Below are positions 39,838-47,658 of a stretch of DNA of 50,935 nt, piece by piece (within the stretch, counting starts at the first letter, position 1; each line of letters begins with the position of its first letter). The notes below the pieces were generated by a model. It did not search any database and was not told the origin of the DNA. It was given only the letters and a program-made list of their open reading frames with translations. The stretch comes from Faecalibacterium sp. CAG:74 (GTDB lineage: Bacteria; Bacillota; Clostridia; Christensenellales; Aristaeellaceae): the NCBI GenBank assembly GCA_000437595.1, contig FR899841.1:1-50935 (forward strand), written 5' to 3'. A program made the position numbers and the translations under genes.

Positions 39838-42534
39838 TTAGTTCGCAATCATCGCCTGCGTTTCCGCCCAGCCCTTTTCCACCGTCTGCTGGTGGCTCAT
39901 GGCGTAGGGGCCGATCGCCGTTACCTGCGCCTGCGTGCGCGGGAAGTGGATGCACAGGTGGCCGGGGAAGTTGTTGTCTGTGATGTGCTGCACCTCGTGC
40001 GGCATGGAGTGGGTCGTTGCCATACGAACCGTGCCGTCGGCGAAGATGACCCAGACTGCTTTGGGCGTCCATGTGTTGCCGCCGAATGCCTGCTCCAGCT
40101 TCGCCGTGTCTGCCGCGGTCAGCGGTTCGGCTTCGGCGTGCTTGCCGTAGGAGAACATGTGAACCTGCCACGAGATGCCCGTGGAGTAGTCGTAGACCGT
40201 CGCGTAGGGGTACTGGCGGCAGGCGCTGCGCACCGTCGAGTACCAGTATTCGTAGACGACGTTCTCCGCGCTGACCTTCGTGGTTGTGCCAATGTCGTTA
40301 GAGATGTTCGGGGTGGGGGTTGCGGTGGTGTTCGGGCGCGCGGTGTTCTTGCCAGTGGCGCTGCTGCTGTTGAGCGACGCAATTGTGTTCTTGCCCGCAA
40401 CGCCGTCCACATACAGGGCGTTCGCCAGCTGGAAGTCACGCAGCGCCTGATACGTTTTGACGCCGAAGATGCCGTCCGCAGAACCCGACGTGAGGTAGCC
40501 GAGGTCAATCAGCCGCTGCTGCATTGCCTTGACCGCCGTGCCGTTGTCGCCCCGGTGGAGCGCGGAGGCGCTGGCAATCACCGATGCGGCGGAGGGCGTA
40601 TTCATAGGCGCAATCGTCGGCGCGGGGGTCGGGGTGGCGGCAGAGGCGGAGTAGAGGGCAATCAGCGTTTTGTTGCCCGCCACGCCGTCACGGGTGAGTC
40701 CGTTTCGCTTCTGGAAGTTGTAGACGGCTTCGGCGGTCGCTGTGCCGTAAATGCCGTCTGCCGTGTCGGAGAGGTAGCCGAGGGTAATCAGCCGCTGCTG
40801 GAGCGCGCGGACGGCTTCGCCCGTCATGCCGCGGCGGAGGGTGACGCTCACATCCACCGATGCGCCCGCCATGATGCCGTCGCTGCCGATTGCGGTTGCG
40901 GAGTAGAGCAGCACCTGCGTGTCATAGCCCGCGACGCCGTCCACCGACAGCCCGTTCATGCGCTGGAAAGCGCGGATAGCCGCTGCGTCGTCCGCCATGC
41001 AGACCCCGTCGCGGCGGGAATTGTAGTAGCCCAGCGCCGTCAGCCGCTCCTGCAAACGCAGCACCGCGTCGCCGCTCGTGCCTTGGCGGATGGTGACGAC
41101 GTTGTCCTTCGTGATGGGCGCGGGGGTCGGAGTCGCTGTCGCCAGCGGGGTGGCGGTTGGCGCGGGGGTAACGATGTAATCCGCCGAAATCGCCAGATAG
41201 CTGAACAGCACCTGATAAGTGCTTGCGCCTGCAATGCCATCGGCGCTCAAACCGTTCTTGGCTTGGAACTCCTTCAGCGCGTTCACGCTCGCCGTGCCGA
41301 AAATGCTGTCCGCGACGCCGGAGAGATAGCCTAAATCAATCAGCCGCTGCTGCACAAGGCGCGCGTCATTGCCGGTTGAACCCTTGCGGACGGTCGCGGC
41401 AGGGGTGGTCAGCGGGGGCAGGTCGGTCGGCGCAGGGGTTGCGGTCACAGTCACTTCCATGGTCGGCAGCGTACCGGGGGCGGCGGCAGCGCTCATCAGC
41501 TTTTCCTGCGTCGCCGTGCCGCACGCACCGTCGGCCTTTAAGCCGTTTGCTTTCTGGAATGCCTTGACCGCAGCTTGCGTCGCTACATCGTACACGCCGC
41601 TGATTTCGCCGTCATAGTAGCCCAACTGGGTCAGCCGCGTCTGCACGGTAGAGACGAGCACGCCCTGGTCATGCAGGCGGATGGTGATGCCGGAGAGGGC
41701 GGGAAGCGTCTTGATGGAAACCTTCGTGCCGGAGGAATTCTTGGGCTGACCATGGAAAATCAGCGCTTGCAGGTTCGCGTCCGCAATGCCGTTCATGGGC
41801 AGGCCGTTCATCTTCTGCAAAGCGATAACCGCCTGCGTGGTGGTGGTACTGTAAGTGCCGTCGGGCGTGCTGGTCAGGTAGCCCAGTTCCGCCAGCGCCT
41901 GCTGGAGCGCCAGCACCTGATTGCCCGTCGAGCCGTTTTGCAGCACTTTGTAGGTGCTGTCTTCTAAAATAGGCGCGCTGGTCGGCACAGCCGTCGGGGC
42001 GGCGGTCGGTTCCACCACCGTCAGCAGCTTCAAATACGCCGTCATGCAGTAGCCCGTTTTCTCCTGATACGTCACCTGCGCCCAGTCGCCGCTGACGCCG
42101 TGGATGATGACGGTCGCGCCCTTGGGGATGGTGGTCACGCGCGCGCTGGTGGTGGAGCGGGTCGTGCGCAGATTGACGGAGGATTTCGTCGTCGTGTAGT
42201 ACGGGAAGCCATACGCGACGCTGCCGGATTCGGACGTGTTTGTCGTCACCTGCTCGGCGTACTGCTTGAAGATATAGCCGACTTGCCCGTCATAGGTGAC
42301 GCAGAGGAAATTGCCGCTTGCGCCCGTGACGGTCAGAATCGTTCCCTTCGGGATACGGGCGATGATGTTGCTCTCCGCCGACGAGGGGCTGCGGCGCAGG
42401 TTGGTATCCGCATTCACGGACGCGCTGTAAGGATAGCTTGTCCCCGCCGCCAGCGAGAAGGCGGTCAGGCTGCCCAGCAGACAGCAGAGCGCCAGCAGGC
42501 AGCACAGGAATCGGCGTGTGGTAGATTTGGTCAT
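39838..42534 (-). CDS. Secreted protein with two SH3b and six peptidoglycan-binding domains
   Basis: The 898-residue exported protein has a signal peptide (about 1-30), two bacterial SH3 domains (about 38-95 and 112-170; TNLRRSPSSAESN, VNLRTTRSTTSAR), then six PG_binding_1 repeats of about 65 residues (QQRLIDLGYLSG...FGxxT...FQxxNGLxxDGxAG pattern). Repeats are separated by Thr/Pro/Ala linkers. The final 140 residues form a folded domain with SWQVHMFSYG, MPHEVQHITDN and GHLCIHFPRT; I cannot name the family with confidence. The histidines could be a metal or catalytic site. Binding to cell-wall peptidoglycan is expected. AGGAGG precedes the ATG. Confidence 0.88.
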   Translation of the reverse strand: MTKSTTRRFLCCLLALCCLLGSLTAFSLAAGTSYPYSASVNADTNLRRSPSSAESNIIARIPKGTILTVTGASGNFLCVTYDGQVGYIFKQYAEQVTTNTSESGSVAYGFPYYTTTKSSVNLRTTRSTTSARVTTIPKGATVIIHGVSGDWAQVTYQEKTGYCMTAYLKLLTVVEPTAAPTAVPTSAPILEDSTYKVLQNGSTGNQVLALQQALAELGYLTSTPDGTYSTTTTQAVIALQKMNGLPMNGIADANLQALIFHGQPKNSSGTKVSIKTLPALSGITIRLHDQGVLVSTVQTRLTQLGYYDGEISGVYDVATQAAVKAFQKANGLKADGACGTATQEKLMSAAAAPGTLPTMEVTVTATPAPTDLPPLTTPAATVRKGSTGNDARLVQQRLIDLGYLSGVADSIFGTASVNALKEFQAKNGLSADGIAGASTYQVLFSYLAISADYIVTPAPTATPLATATPTPAPITKDNVVTIRQGTSGDAVLRLQERLTALGYYNSRRDGVCMADDAAAIRAFQRMNGLSVDGVAGYDTQVLLYSATAIGSDGIMAGASVDVSVTLRRGMTGEAVRALQQRLITLGYLSDTADGIYGTATAEAVYNFQKRNGLTRDGVAGNKTLIALYSASAATPTPAPTIAPMNTPSAASVIASASALHRGDNGTAVKAMQQRLIDLGYLTSGSADGIFGVKTYQALRDFQLANALYVDGVAGKNTIASLNSSSATGKNTARPNTTATPTPNISNDIGTTTKVSAENVVYEYWYSTVRSACRQYPYATVYDYSTGISWQVHMFSYGKHAEAEPLTAADTAKLEQAFGGNTWTPKAVWVIFADGTVRMATTHSMPHEVQHITDNNFPGHLCIHFPRTQAQVTAIGPYAMSHQQTVEKGWAETQAMIAN

Positions 42535-42608
42535 GAGCCCGTTCCTCCTGAAAGTAAGACTATTTCCGGCATGTATTTCGGTTGCAAATTGCGTTTGTCC
42601 ATCAAAAA

Positions 42609-42662
42609 AGCCGGGGCAGAACTCCCCAGCTTCATTGTACCGATTTGGGCGGAAAATGTCAA
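42609..42662 (-). promoter_or_regulatory. Promoter overlapped by a terminator-like hairpin
   Basis: TTGACA (42657-42662), a 17-base spacer and TACAAT (42634-42639) on the minus strand. Directly after the -10 box, AGCTGGGG and CCCCGGCT (42631-42624 and 42616-42609) form a hairpin followed by six T. The first arm overlaps the expected start site, so an attenuator is possible but not certain. Confidence 0.55.
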
Positions 42663-42966
42663 TCGTTCGCGCATCCTTTTGCGTGATGATTGGGTGAATT
42701 TACAATTATGCTTTTGAAATGTGTGGAAGGGATGACGATGCCGAAGGGGTCAAGGTGACAATTGGAAAGCCCCCTTGTCGCGTCTGCAGACGCGAGCCCC
42801 CTGAAACAAATACATCTATGCGTGTGAGAAACAGACATATGGAATGCAGACTGGATTCGGGAAAGGGCATCCCTAACCCCTTCTGCCAGCGCCGCTGTAT
42901 CCTTCCGTATCGCTCACACCGCCGTCAGCGCCGACCAGGCAATGGAGAGCAAGTGCGGGAAAGGCA
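42663..42966. other. Non-coding stretch with a family B-like hairpin
   Basis: No gene is supported. Near 42768-42800 the palindrome CGCGTCTGCAGACGCG sits between CCCCCTTGT and AGCCCCCTG, a shortened reverse match to repeat family B. The remainder shows no recognisable feature. Confidence 0.55.
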
Positions 42967-43413
42967 TCAAGCATCGCCGCCGCCCAGATACCGCCGGAGG
43001 ACAGCAGCCAGCGTTGCCAGCTCCAGCGGCTTGGCGATGTGCTCATTCATGCCGACCGTCTTGGCGGCCTGTACATCCTCAGCAAAGGCGTTGGCGGTCA
43101 TGGCGACAATCGGCACACGCTTGCAGTAATTGCGCGCGCTGCTGCGGATGGCGCGGGTCGCGTCGTAGCCGTTCATCCGCGGCATCTGAATGTCCATGAA
43201 TACCATGTCGTAATATCCGTCGGGGCAGTTAGCCAGACAATCCACCGCCTCAATGCCGTCCCAAGCGCAATCGACCGTCAGCCCGCTCATTCTCAGCAGC
43301 TCCGCGGCAATTTCGGCATTGAGCTGATTGTCCTCTACCAGCAGCACGCGCCGTTCGGGCCTCCAGCCGCGCGCTTTCCCGTGGCGAAAACAGACATTGC
43401 GCCGCGGAAAAAA
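42967..43413 (-). pseudogene. Receiver-domain remnant of a hybrid sensor kinase or response regulator
   Basis: The minus strand encodes a complete CheY-like receiver: VLLVEDNQLNAEIAAELL, phospho-acceptor Asp in DMVFMDIQMPRMNGYDAT, PIVAMTANAF with the conserved Thr, and Lys in EHIAKPLE. The frame is open upstream as far as a TGA near 43413 (FRHGKARGWRPERRVLLVEDN), but no start codon with a ribosome binding site is seen and no kinase domain precedes it. The RPERRVLLVEDN junction is typical of hybrid histidine kinases, so this looks like the C-terminal leftover of one. A GTG at 43347 could express the receiver alone. Confidence 0.65.
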
Positions 43414-43435
43414 TCAAAAACTTGCCCAACACCCC

Positions 43436-43464
43436 TTGACAGTGGGGCAAAGGTATGGTATACT
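43436..43464 (+). promoter_or_regulatory. Promoter of tRNA-Val
   Basis: TTGACA (43436-43441), a 17-base spacer and TATACT (43459-43464). Confidence 0.7.
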
Positions 43465-43499
43465 ATTTCCTGTCGCCGGATGAATCGTCTGGTGCATGT

Positions 43500-43572
43500 G
43501 GTCTGTTGGCTCAGTTGGTAGAGCACATCGTTCACATCGATGGGGTCACTGGTTCGAGTCCAGTACAGACCA
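43500..43572 (+). tRNA. tRNA-Val (anticodon CAC)
   Basis: The 73-base cloverleaf is complete: acceptor GGTCTGT/ACAGACC, D stem GCTC/GAGC, anticodon stem CATCG/CGATG with loop TTCACAT (anticodon CAC, reading GUG), T stem ACTGG/CCAGT with TTCGAGT. The 3' CCA is not encoded. A promoter precedes it and a terminator-like hairpin follows. Confidence 0.95.
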
Positions 43573-43575
43573 CGC

Positions 43576-43607
43576 AATCCTCGATCTGCAAAGGTCGGGG
43601 ATTTTTT
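43576..43607 (+). terminator. Terminator after tRNA-Val
   Basis: AATCCTCGATC (43576-43586) pairs with GGTCGGGGATT (43593-43603), two G-U pairs, followed by T4. Confidence 0.75.
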
Positions 43608-43638
43608 CATATCGCTGCAGAAAAGGAAGGTGTCAAGC

Positions 43639-43866
43639 ATGAGCAAGTTCGTCCCCCGCCCCAAGCTCAGCAAGAAAGCCCGCAAAGAACTGGACGCCCA
43701 GAAGCGCACGACATGGGCGTTTTCCCCGGTGACGAAGAAAGTCGAGAGCAAGAAAATCTACAACCGCAAGAAAGCCGCTCATGTGTGGAAGGATGATTCC
43801 AGCATGAGCGGTTTTTGCTGCACTGGGGATGGTACCGCGGCGAACGCCGCCCGTGGCAGCATTTGA
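43639..43866 (+). CDS. Small basic conserved hypothetical protein
   Basis: The 75-residue protein starts at an ATG behind GGAAGG. It is strongly basic (PRPKLSKKARKELDAQKR, KKVESKKIYNRKKAAHVWKDD). A protein of this kind, roughly 58 residues and ending soon after WKDDS...GF, occurs in related Clostridia, as far as I recall. The last 15 residues here (CCTGDGTAANAARGSI in part) look like read-through into the AT-richer insert. Function unknown; the charge suggests RNA or DNA binding. It lies just after the tRNA terminator. Confidence 0.6.
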   Translation: MSKFVPRPKLSKKARKELDAQKRTTWAFSPVTKKVESKKIYNRKKAAHVWKDDSSMSGFCCTGDGTAANAARGSI

Positions 43867-44006
43867 ATCATGTAACGGGCTTGCAGGATTTTTTGTTTGT
43901 CTGGTATATAAAAACTCAATATAGACTGGTAATTCACGCTGTATTATGCTATAATATGTTGTCATCAATGTACAATTACACGCTGGCGCTCAAAGGAGCG
44001 GGAATT

Positions 44007-44315
44007 GTGATCAAGAACAATGTGGGAATTGAAAGAAAAGTCATGTGGATTGAAGCTGGAACGATACAGGCTAAGCTGGCGCAGGGAATCAACACTACAT
44101 GTTCAAAATGCGGTTCATCTTATAAATATCTCAGCTATGGACTGTCGGCGGAGATTCGACAAAAAATGTGCCACGAACTTGATAAAAAAGACGCTACAGA
44201 TGAAAGCCGTTTCTTCAGGCAGGACAGTCTGTTTCAATACAAGAATATTGTTCCGATGCATGTGGATCCAGACAGGGTGAGCCCTGTCTGCCCGTACTGT
44301 GCGTCCGAAGGTTGA
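44007..44315 (+). CDS. Putative zinc-finger protein, unknown function
   Basis: The 102-residue protein starts at GTG (44007) with AAAGGAG eight bases upstream; longer in-frame starts lack this. It has CSKCGSSYKYLSYGLSAEIRQKM in the first half and CPYC at the C-terminus, so four cysteines that could bind zinc. No known family is recognised. Base composition is clearly AT-richer than in the flanking genes, as in the following XRE-PolC gene 81 bases downstream, and the two probably arrived together. A possible decayed copy of its central part lies at 47270-47364. Confidence 0.6.
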   Translation: MIKNNVGIERKVMWIEAGTIQAKLAQGINTTCSKCGSSYKYLSYGLSAEIRQKMCHELDKKDATDESRFFRQDSLFQYKNIVPMHVDPDRVSPVCPYCASEG

Positions 44316-44395
44316 AGCTCTACTTTCCTTCGATACTTGCCTACTGGTTTTTACCTTTTTCTTATGATATGCTTTTCACGTCAGGAGGTGAGGCA

Positions 44396-47212
44396 ATGCG
44401 GGATTATGCGTTTGGAAATCTGGTTACAAAACTGAGGACAGAACTGGGCTTTTCGCAGTTTCAACTCGGTAAGCTGATCGGCGTTTCTGACAAGGCTGTC
44501 TCCAAATGGGAAAACGGCAACGCAAAGCCGAGGATTGCAACTTGCTGCCGCCTGGCAGATATTCTGGGCGTTTCCTTGGATGAGCTTCTATCCGCTGCTG
44601 GTTATGCGAGGAGAACACAGATGGAATCGCCCGAAGATAATACGGAGGCGGTATTGATGCGGGAAGAGAAAAGGATTATGGGAAGACAGGATTCGGAGTT
44701 AGAAAAGAGAATTGAGTTGCATTTAAGAACCGGAATGTCATCGGCTGATGGCGTTGCTTCGGCAGCTCAATACATCAGCCGGGCGGCTGAATGGGGGCAT
44801 ACGGCTATCGCTGTTACGGATTTTGGCGTTGTTCAGTCCTTCCCGGCTGCATTTCAGGAGGCAGCCAAGAAGCAGATCAAACTTCTTCCCGGCTGCGAAG
44901 GCTTTATGCTCCCCTCAGAAGATAGCCCGGTGGAAGATGGGTATCCTGTCATGCTTCTGGCGACGAACAGGATCGGCATTATCCACTTGAATCAACTGAT
45001 ATCACTCAGTCATACATACTGTTATAAAGGATTCCCCTGCATTCCGAGAAAGTGGATCCAGACACATCGTGAGGGGTTGCTAATTGGCAGTGCCTGTGAT
45101 GGGGGCGAAATCGCCCGAAGCATTTATGAGGGCGTTTCTGATGAAGCGCTCACGCGCATTGCTGCCTTTTACGATTATCTGGAGATTGAACCTGTTGAAA
45201 ATGTGACAGATGATCCGGTGGAACAAATTCAACTCCGCCAAGAAGTATCGGACACCATACTGCTTGGAAATGAGACCGGAATTCCGGTCGTTGCTGTCAG
45301 CAATGCCCGCTACCTTGATCCGGAGGATGCTGTTTGCAGGGCCGTGATCAGATACAATACCGGCATTCTGGACACAGAACCTCAGCCGTTATACCATTTT
45401 AGAACAACGGCTGAAATGCTCGAAGCATTCCGCTTCCTTGGCAAAGACGTCGCTAAGGAAATTGTGATTGATGCGCCAAGGCGGATTGCGAATCTTGTTG
45501 ACAATCATCTGGCATTATTCCCGGCTGAAGGTAAATTCTGTCCTGTTTTACCGGACGCGGAAGAACACATCTCTGGGGAAGCCATGATACAAGCGCATTC
45601 GTTTTATGGGGATTCTCTTCCGCCGCAGGTTGAGGAGCGCCTGAGAGATGAACTGGCGATAATAGACCGACAGGAATCATGGACAATCTTCGAGATAGCC
45701 AGGCTTACTGTAGAGCAATCCCGAAGAGATGGGTATCCAGTTGGTACCCGCGGGGCAGTTGGCTCTTCACTCGTTGCCTGGTTGACAGGCATTTCCGAGA
45801 TCAATCCATTGCCCCCTCATTATCGCTGTACAGCCTGCCGGTACGCCGACTTTGCTGTCAATGCAGCCCAGTATCGTATTGGTGCCGACTTGCCTGCAAG
45901 GAGTTGCCCGATCTGTGGAAGGATCATGGACAAAGACGGATTTGCAATCCCGTTTGAAACCTTCTTTGGTTTGAACGGTGAAAAAGAGCCGGACATTGAT
46001 CTGAACTTCTCAAGTGAAGAACAATGGAAGGCGCATGAATTCGTTCGAGAAAAGTTTGGCGACGATCATGTTTTTCGTGCTGGAACCATCGGTATGTTAT
46101 CAGAACGGAATGCGGAAAAGTACACCCGTCAGTATTTCCTGGATCACCATCTTGGTCCGGAATCCGGTGAGGCAGAAAGCGTCAAAGAGAAACTCTCTTA
46201 CGCTGTGAAAACCACGACCGGTCAACACACGGCCGGGTTGGTCATCGTGCCGGAAAACAGGGACATCAATGAGTTCACCCCTGTTCAATTTCCCGCAAAT
46301 GATTTTTCTGCCCCTTTTGCCACTACGCATTATGATTTCTTTCAGATGCATGGTACTCTCCTTAAAATGGATTTGTTAGGACATGATTCGCCTACATTGC
46401 TGCATCTGCTGACTGAATCCACAGGCGTTAAACTGTCAGACATACCACTGAATGATGCGCGGGTGATCAGCCTTTTCACTTCTCCGGGGACATTAGGCGT
46501 GACAGCGCAGCAGATCCTTTCAGAAACAGGAAGTTACGGAATTCCGGAGTTTTCAGCCGCTTTTGTTCGTCACATGCTGATTGAGCTGCGTCCCTCCACG
46601 GTGGAAGAACTGATTCGTATTTCGGGGCTTTCCCATGGGATGGATATCTGGATTGGCAACGCCCGGGAGTTGATCGCTTCAAAAACCGCAGTCTGTGCAG
46701 ATGTTCCGGCGCTGCGTGATGACATTATGAAGGATCTCATACACGCCGGTATGGAACGAGAAGCAGCATACAGGATCATGGAATCGGTGCGGCGTGGGAG
46801 AGGACTGAGCCAAGAAACGGCAGACACCATGAGAAAGCATGGAATTCCTGAATGGTATATCGAAGCATGCCGAAAAATCAAGTATCTTTTCCCGCGGGCA
46901 CATGCGGCTGCCTATGTGACAGCAAGTCTGCAGCTTGCCTGGTTTAAGATATACTATCCAGAGGCTTTTTATAAAGCATGGTTTACAGTCCATCAAGATG
47001 ATATGGAGGGAACTGATCTGATGATGAATATTACGCATCTCAGACGTGCTCTTCTGGCTGTGCGGTCTGATGCTCAAAAGGATTATTCCGATGAAGAATC
47101 TTGGAAGGCCTTCGCCGAAAGGGAACAACGCCAAGCTGTTCTGGAAATCATTCTGGAGATGCGGCTCAGAGGAATAGACTTCTCAGCAGTCATCCCGGAA
47201 ACGAGGGAATAA
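44396..47212 (+). CDS. XRE-type HTH fused to a PolC-like DNA polymerase III alpha subunit lacking the exonuclease
   Basis: The 938-residue protein starts at 44396 behind AGGAGGTGAGG. An XRE helix-turn-helix (about 5-63; FSQFQLGKLIGVSDKAVSKWENG) comes first. A PHP domain follows (about 105-380) in which ligand positions differ from PolC: ELHLRTGMSSADGV and AVTDFGVVQSFP lack the usual His. The DEDD proofreading exonuclease that interrupts PHP in PolC is absent. The polymerase part keeps PVGTRGAVGSSLVAWLT, a CxxC...CPIC zinc module, PDIDLNFSS (D533, D535) and LLKMDLLGHDSPT (D659), the three catalytic acids, and ends after FPRAHAAAYVTASLQLAWFKIYYPE. It is probably catalytically competent but not replicative. 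Confidence 0.85.
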   Translation: MRDYAFGNLVTKLRTELGFSQFQLGKLIGVSDKAVSKWENGNAKPRIATCCRLADILGVSLDELLSAAGYARRTQMESPEDNTEAVLMREEKRIMGRQDSELEKRIELHLRTGMSSADGVASAAQYISRAAEWGHTAIAVTDFGVVQSFPAAFQEAAKKQIKLLPGCEGFMLPSEDSPVEDGYPVMLLATNRIGIIHLNQLISLSHTYCYKGFPCIPRKWIQTHREGLLIGSACDGGEIARSIYEGVSDEALTRIAAFYDYLEIEPVENVTDDPVEQIQLRQEVSDTILLGNETGIPVVAVSNARYLDPEDAVCRAVIRYNTGILDTEPQPLYHFRTTAEMLEAFRFLGKDVAKEIVIDAPRRIANLVDNHLALFPAEGKFCPVLPDAEEHISGEAMIQAHSFYGDSLPPQVEERLRDELAIIDRQESWTIFEIARLTVEQSRRDGYPVGTRGAVGSSLVAWLTGISEINPLPPHYRCTACRYADFAVNAAQYRIGADLPARSCPICGRIMDKDGFAIPFETFFGLNGEKEPDIDLNFSSEEQWKAHEFVREKFGDDHVFRAGTIGMLSERNAEKYTRQYFLDHHLGPESGEAESVKEKLSYAVKTTTGQHTAGLVIVPENRDINEFTPVQFPANDFSAPFATTHYDFFQMHGTLLKMDLLGHDSPTLLHLLTESTGVKLSDIPLNDARVISLFTSPGTLGVTAQQILSETGSYGIPEFSAAFVRHMLIELRPSTVEELIRISGLSHGMDIWIGNARELIASKTAVCADVPALRDDIMKDLIHAGMEREAAYRIMESVRRGRGLSQETADTMRKHGIPEWYIEACRKIKYLFPRAHAAAYVTASLQLAWFKIYYPEAFYKAWFTVHQDDMEGTDLMMNITHLRRALLAVRSDAQKDYSDEESWKAFAEREQRQAVLEIILEMRLRGIDFSAVIPETRE

Positions 47213-47269
47213 CGTCGAGCACGACGATAGCAGTTTCCCCAAATTCGGTCGATAGCCGTCAGCAGCAAA

Positions 47270-47364
47270 CCAGCGCTTACTGTTACTGTGGCAGTTGTTT
47301 TTGGAATTCACTTTCCGCGGAGATGCAGCAAAAATACATTCATCCCCTCTTGACAGCACAATAG
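47270..47364 (+). pseudogene. Possible decayed partial copy of the zinc-finger gene
   Basis: One frame reads YCYCGSCFWNSLSAEMQQKY, similar in spacing to the CSKCGSSYKYLSYGLSAEIRQK stretch encoded at 44007-44315, with matching DNA around CGGAGAT. No start codon or second cysteine pair. The likeness is short and uncertain. Confidence 0.3.
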
Positions 47365-47378
47365 AATCGTGATAGAAT
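47350..47378 (+). promoter_or_regulatory. Promoter of the 5S rRNA/tRNA-Asn unit
   Basis: TTGACA (47350-47355), a 17-base spacer and TAGAAT (47373-47378). Confidence 0.7.
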
Positions 47379-47405
47379 GCAGTCGTTGGTGAAAACCAAC
47401 CTTTT

Positions 47406-47521
47406 TCCGGTGGTTATGACGGAGAGGCTCCACCTGTTCCCATCCCGAACACAGCAGTTAAGCTCTCCAGTGCTGAAAGTACTTGGCTGGACACGGCCCG
47501 GGAGGATAAGTCGCTGCCGGA
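47406..47521 (+). rRNA. rrf: 5S ribosomal RNA (not linked to 16S/23S)
   Basis: The 116-base sequence has the 5S landmarks: TCCGGTGGTTATGACGGAG at the 5' end, CACCTGTTCCCATCCCGAAC, CAGTTAAGCTC and a pairing 3' end (GCTGCCGGA). The ends are set from the TCCGG/CCGGA terminal helix and may be off by a few bases. It has its own promoter, is followed by tRNA-Asn after 8 bases, and no 16S or 23S gene lies in the window. Confidence 0.93.
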
Positions 47522-47529
47522 TTCCATAA

Positions 47530-47601
47530 TCCTCAGTAGCTCAATGGCAGAGCACTCGGCTGTTAACCGAGTTGTTGTAGGTTCGAGCCCTACCTGTGGA
47601 G
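47530..47601 (+). tRNA. tRNA-Asn (anticodon GTT)
   Basis: The 72-base cloverleaf has acceptor TCCTCAG/CTGTGGA, D stem GCTC/GAGC, anticodon stem CTCGG/CCGAG with loop CTGTTAA (anticodon GTT), and T stem GTAGG/CCTAC. The acceptor helix has a T-T mismatch at position 4:69. The CCA end is not encoded. Co-transcribed with the 5S rRNA. Confidence 0.93.
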
Positions 47602-47606
47602 CGCTT

Positions 47607-47635
47607 GCCGATTCCGCATGGAGTCGGCTTTTTTT
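47607..47635 (+). terminator. Terminator of the 5S/tRNA-Asn unit
   Basis: GCCGATTCC (47607-47615) pairs with GGAGTCGGC (47620-47628), one G-U, followed by seven T. Confidence 0.9.
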
Positions 47636-47658
47636 GTAATATCATAAGGAGGCAAAGC

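Noticed and set aside
42719..43129. 136-residue plus-strand ORF
   Set aside because: It runs antisense through the receiver-domain remnant and has no ribosome binding site or recognisable motif.
43540..43640. N-terminal extension of the small basic protein into the tRNA
   Set aside because: The upstream in-frame ATG lies inside tRNA-Val; the ATG at 43639 has a proper ribosome binding site after the tRNA terminator.
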